Shown in pieces: positions 5,301-5,532 of a DNA stretch of 5,532 bases. Where the stretch lies: assembly GCA_020850785.1 (NCBI GenBank), contig JADZDZ010000025.1, positions 1 through 5,532 on the forward strand, read 5' to 3'. Each line of letters starts with the position of its first letter. Positions within the stretch are counted from its first letter, which is position 1. A program made the translations under genes and the position numbers. The stretch comes from Candidatus Sumerlaeota bacterium. GTDB taxonomy: Bacteria; Sumerlaeota; Sumerlaeia; SLMS01. Below the pieces are notes generated by a model that saw only the letters and a program-made list of their open reading frames with translations, ran no database searches and had not been told where the DNA came from.

Positions 5301-5532
5301 AAAGTCCCTCGATCAGGAAACCGGGAAGGCCCGTGCCGAGATTCGTTTGGCTGTTTTCGCCAAAGTTCGTGACGTTCTTTCCGCGCACCGTCCAACCGGG
5401 AAACCAGAGCGATTCGATGTGGTCATACATCGTGTCGTGCATGATGTTTTGCAGGTTCGTTGACGCCGTGGTTGCGGTGCTGTGGCGGTAGGTACTAAGG
5501 CCGCGCGCCGTCGTACCGCAGGTGCTGCCGGC
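2320..5532 (-). CDS. Modular N-acetylmuramoyl-L-alanine amidase with FN3, amidotransferase-like and CBM-like domains (N-terminus beyond window)
   Basis: The frame is open from the right edge to TGA at 2320-2322, giving 1070 visible residues (numbered here from the edge). The first ATG inside the window (5442) lies within the catalytic domain, so the true start is outside. Residues 1-114 match the end of an Amidase_3 zinc amidase: RGLSTYRHST (10-19), RGKNVTNFGE (50-59), FLIEGLFHDN (72-81; E75 is the expected catalytic Glu) and PRFRNDYARAIVQG (91-104). This domain cleaves the lactyl-amide bond between MurNAc and the stem peptide. Next come an FN3 domain (about 120-216), a Rossmann-like class I amidotransferase-fold domain (about 218-460, ALIVNGFDR to FVFG-like strands) seen in xanthan-lyase/golvesin-type proteins, three FN3 units of exactly 94 residues (462-743), and two about 160-residue carbohydrate-binding-like units (744-1070). 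The zinc-binding His residues and any signal peptide lie outside. No C-terminal sorting motif or membrane anchor is seen; it ends KVYVP. It is probably exported to the cell wall or surface, inferred from architecture. It appears monocistronic at its 3' end. The substrate could be an extracellular polysaccharide rather than the cell's own wall. Confidence 0.85.
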   Translation of the reverse strand, partial: AGSTCGTTARGLSTYRHSTATTASTNLQNIMHDTMYDHIESLWFPGWTVRGKNVTNFGENSQTNLGTGLPGFLIEGLFHDNQADTTGYADPRFRNDYARAIVQGVINYFEDRDGITLTNPPETPRNLRAISTGGGNVQITWDAPLNSSNDVHFGGAATSYIVYRSSNGFGFDNGTTVASGTTLTVSGVPADAPTYFRVAAVNAGGISFPTETLAASDGDIKALIVNGFDRNERSLVPTQTITNAGTDLRRLDPRRFQAFNYSVEHANSLAPLGIQISGSSNEAVASGAVNLGDYDLVFWILGEESTTDETLSTAEQTAVANYLALGDRGFFISGAEIGWDLDSQGTTGDRTFFNGTLRADYVGDDAGTYTIASTATGPFAGISSFNFDVASGARYDAEYPDRLTTSSGSTVALTYSGGTADTAAVAYDGTSRVLVFGFPFETIASAAKRDEVMAAAVTFLLPDAPSAPSALSATTNSQTQIDLSWTDNSSNETGFIIARSTTSGGPYTDIFTTAANATSYSNTGLTANTTYYYVVRATASVGDSSNSAQASATTLPNAPAAPSGLSATAASQTQINLSWTDNSSNETGFIIARSTTSGGPYTDIFTTAANATSYSNTGLTANTTYYYVVRATNTGGSSANSAQASATTPPNIPSAPSGLSATAASSSQINLSWTDNSSNETGFIIARSNVSGGPYTDIYTTAANATSYSNTSLNAITPYYYVVRATNASGSSANSSQASATTLQADRISGGSFEGTFVGGVGPGWTSWTASGSAAIGFGRATINKQDGAASQYWNRADTSAVDGGVYQTINVIPGGTYQITGWMKRQSTFTGSFIRVGYDLTGGTNGTAASVTYTDITGTDNTWNQYSQSVVATGNTMTIFARGGHTSTSGGTNAYYYFDAVTVIGPGANLSANGSMEGTYVSGVAPSWTSFTTSGTPTFGRASINHHDGAYSQYWNRSDTAAFDGGVRQTITTVPGQAYTISGWMKRQSTLAGTTMRMGYDLTGGTNPSAGTVVYTDITGGTNNVWVQYTANVVATGTSITVFARGGHTGTTGGSTAYFYVDEIKVYVP
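2323..2811 (-). repeat. CBM-like domain repeat, copy 2 (C-terminal)
   Basis: Second of two tandem homologous modules in the amidase, beginning ANLSANGSMEG. It shares with copy 1 the blocks SQYWNR-DT, DGGV-QTI, GWMKRQST, GYDLTGGTN, YTDITG and FARGGHT, and ends in a Tyr/Asp-rich strand (YFYVDEIKVY). The pattern N-S-EG at the start, GW-K in the middle and FD/VD-x-V at the end resembles CBM4/9/16-type jelly-roll carbohydrate-binding modules. Ligand unknown. Confidence 0.7.
2812..3303 (-). repeat. CBM-like domain repeat, copy 1
   Basis: First of the two tandem modules, beginning QADRISGGSFEG and ending YYYFDAVTVIGPG. It is about 60% identical to copy 2 by eye, with two or three small gaps, so this is an old duplication compared with the FN3 units. 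Same jelly-roll-like signature as copy 2. Confidence 0.7.
3304..3585 (-). repeat. FN3 tandem unit 3 (94 aa)
   Basis: Third unit of a 282-bp period tandem array encoding fibronectin type III domains. Typical FN3 features: Pro-rich linker PNIPSAPSG, LSWTDNS with the core Trp, GFIIARS, and YYYVVRATNASG. It is the most diverged of the three (NVSGGPYTDIY, SLNAITP) but keeps the exact 94-codon length. Confidence 0.88.
3586..3867 (-). repeat. FN3 tandem unit 2 (94 aa)
   Basis: Middle unit of the array. Its centre is identical in DNA to unit 1 over 125 bp, while part of its N-terminal half (SQINLSWTDNS codons) is closer to unit 3. It therefore looks like a mosaic between its neighbours. Confidence 0.9.
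3662..3786. repeat. 125-bp perfect direct repeat, copy A
   Basis: Identical base for base to 3944-4068, offset exactly 282 bp. It covers the central part of FN3 unit 2 (roughly SNETGF to YYY). Identity stops abruptly at both ends, with scattered differences beyond. Confidence 0.95.
3868..4149 (-). repeat. FN3 tandem unit 1 (94 aa)
   Basis: First unit of the array, directly after the amidotransferase-like domain (linker LPDAPSAPSA). Contains DLSWTDNS, GFIIARSTTSGGPYTDIF and YYYVVRATASVG. FN3 domains usually act as spacers or carbohydrate/protein contact modules in secreted enzymes. Confidence 0.9.
3944..4068. repeat. 125-bp perfect direct repeat, copy B
   Basis: Partner of 3662-3786, within FN3 unit 1. 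Identity includes all silent positions, so selection on protein alone does not explain it. Confidence 0.95.

Overview
The window is G+C-rich (by eye) bacterial chromosomal DNA. It holds four clear protein genes and one possible small one. Genes are tightly packed, introns are absent, Shine-Dalgarno sites are good where visible, and two intrinsic terminators can be seen. No mobile element, RNA gene or CRISPR array was found. The phylum cannot be fixed from this sequence. A huge secreted-type amidase with FN3, amidotransferase-like and jelly-roll-like modules, together with a DGPF/YciI protein, fits an environmental bacterium with a diderm-type lifestyle (for example the FCB/PVC or Sumerlaeota-type lineages). 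That is a weak inference.

Layout, left to right. (1) 1-162, plus strand: the last 53 codons of an AcnA-type aconitase. (2) 182-225: a near-perfect inverted repeat that should terminate both the aconitase gene and the convergent helicase gene. (3) 260-1462, minus strand: a complete RhlE-type DEAD-box RNA helicase of 400 aa. (4) 1463-1790: a divergent intergenic stretch with a possible 50-aa ORF (1603-1755) that has a strong ribosome-binding site and an ATGA junction to an alternative start of the next gene. (5) 1791-2216, plus strand: a 141-aa YciI/DGPF-family protein. (6) 2266-2295: a strong hairpin whose U-tract lies on the minus strand; it terminates the next gene. (7) 2320 to the right edge, minus strand: the C-terminal 1070 residues of a modular N-acetylmuramoyl-L-alanine amidase.

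The amidase reads, in order: the end of an Amidase_3 catalytic domain, one FN3 domain, a Rossmann/amidotransferase-like domain of the xanthan-lyase/golvesin type, three FN3 repeats of exactly 94 aa, and two roughly 160-aa carbohydrate-binding-like repeats. Two of the FN3 units share a 125-bp perfect direct repeat, pointing to recent duplication or gene conversion.

The genes do not form one pathway: central metabolism (aconitase), RNA remodelling (helicase), an unassigned small enzyme-like protein (YciI family) and cell-wall or surface polysaccharide work (amidase). The most interesting parts are the amidase's architecture and repeat history, and the small ORF upstream of the YciI gene. I see no convincing new multi-gene system here.
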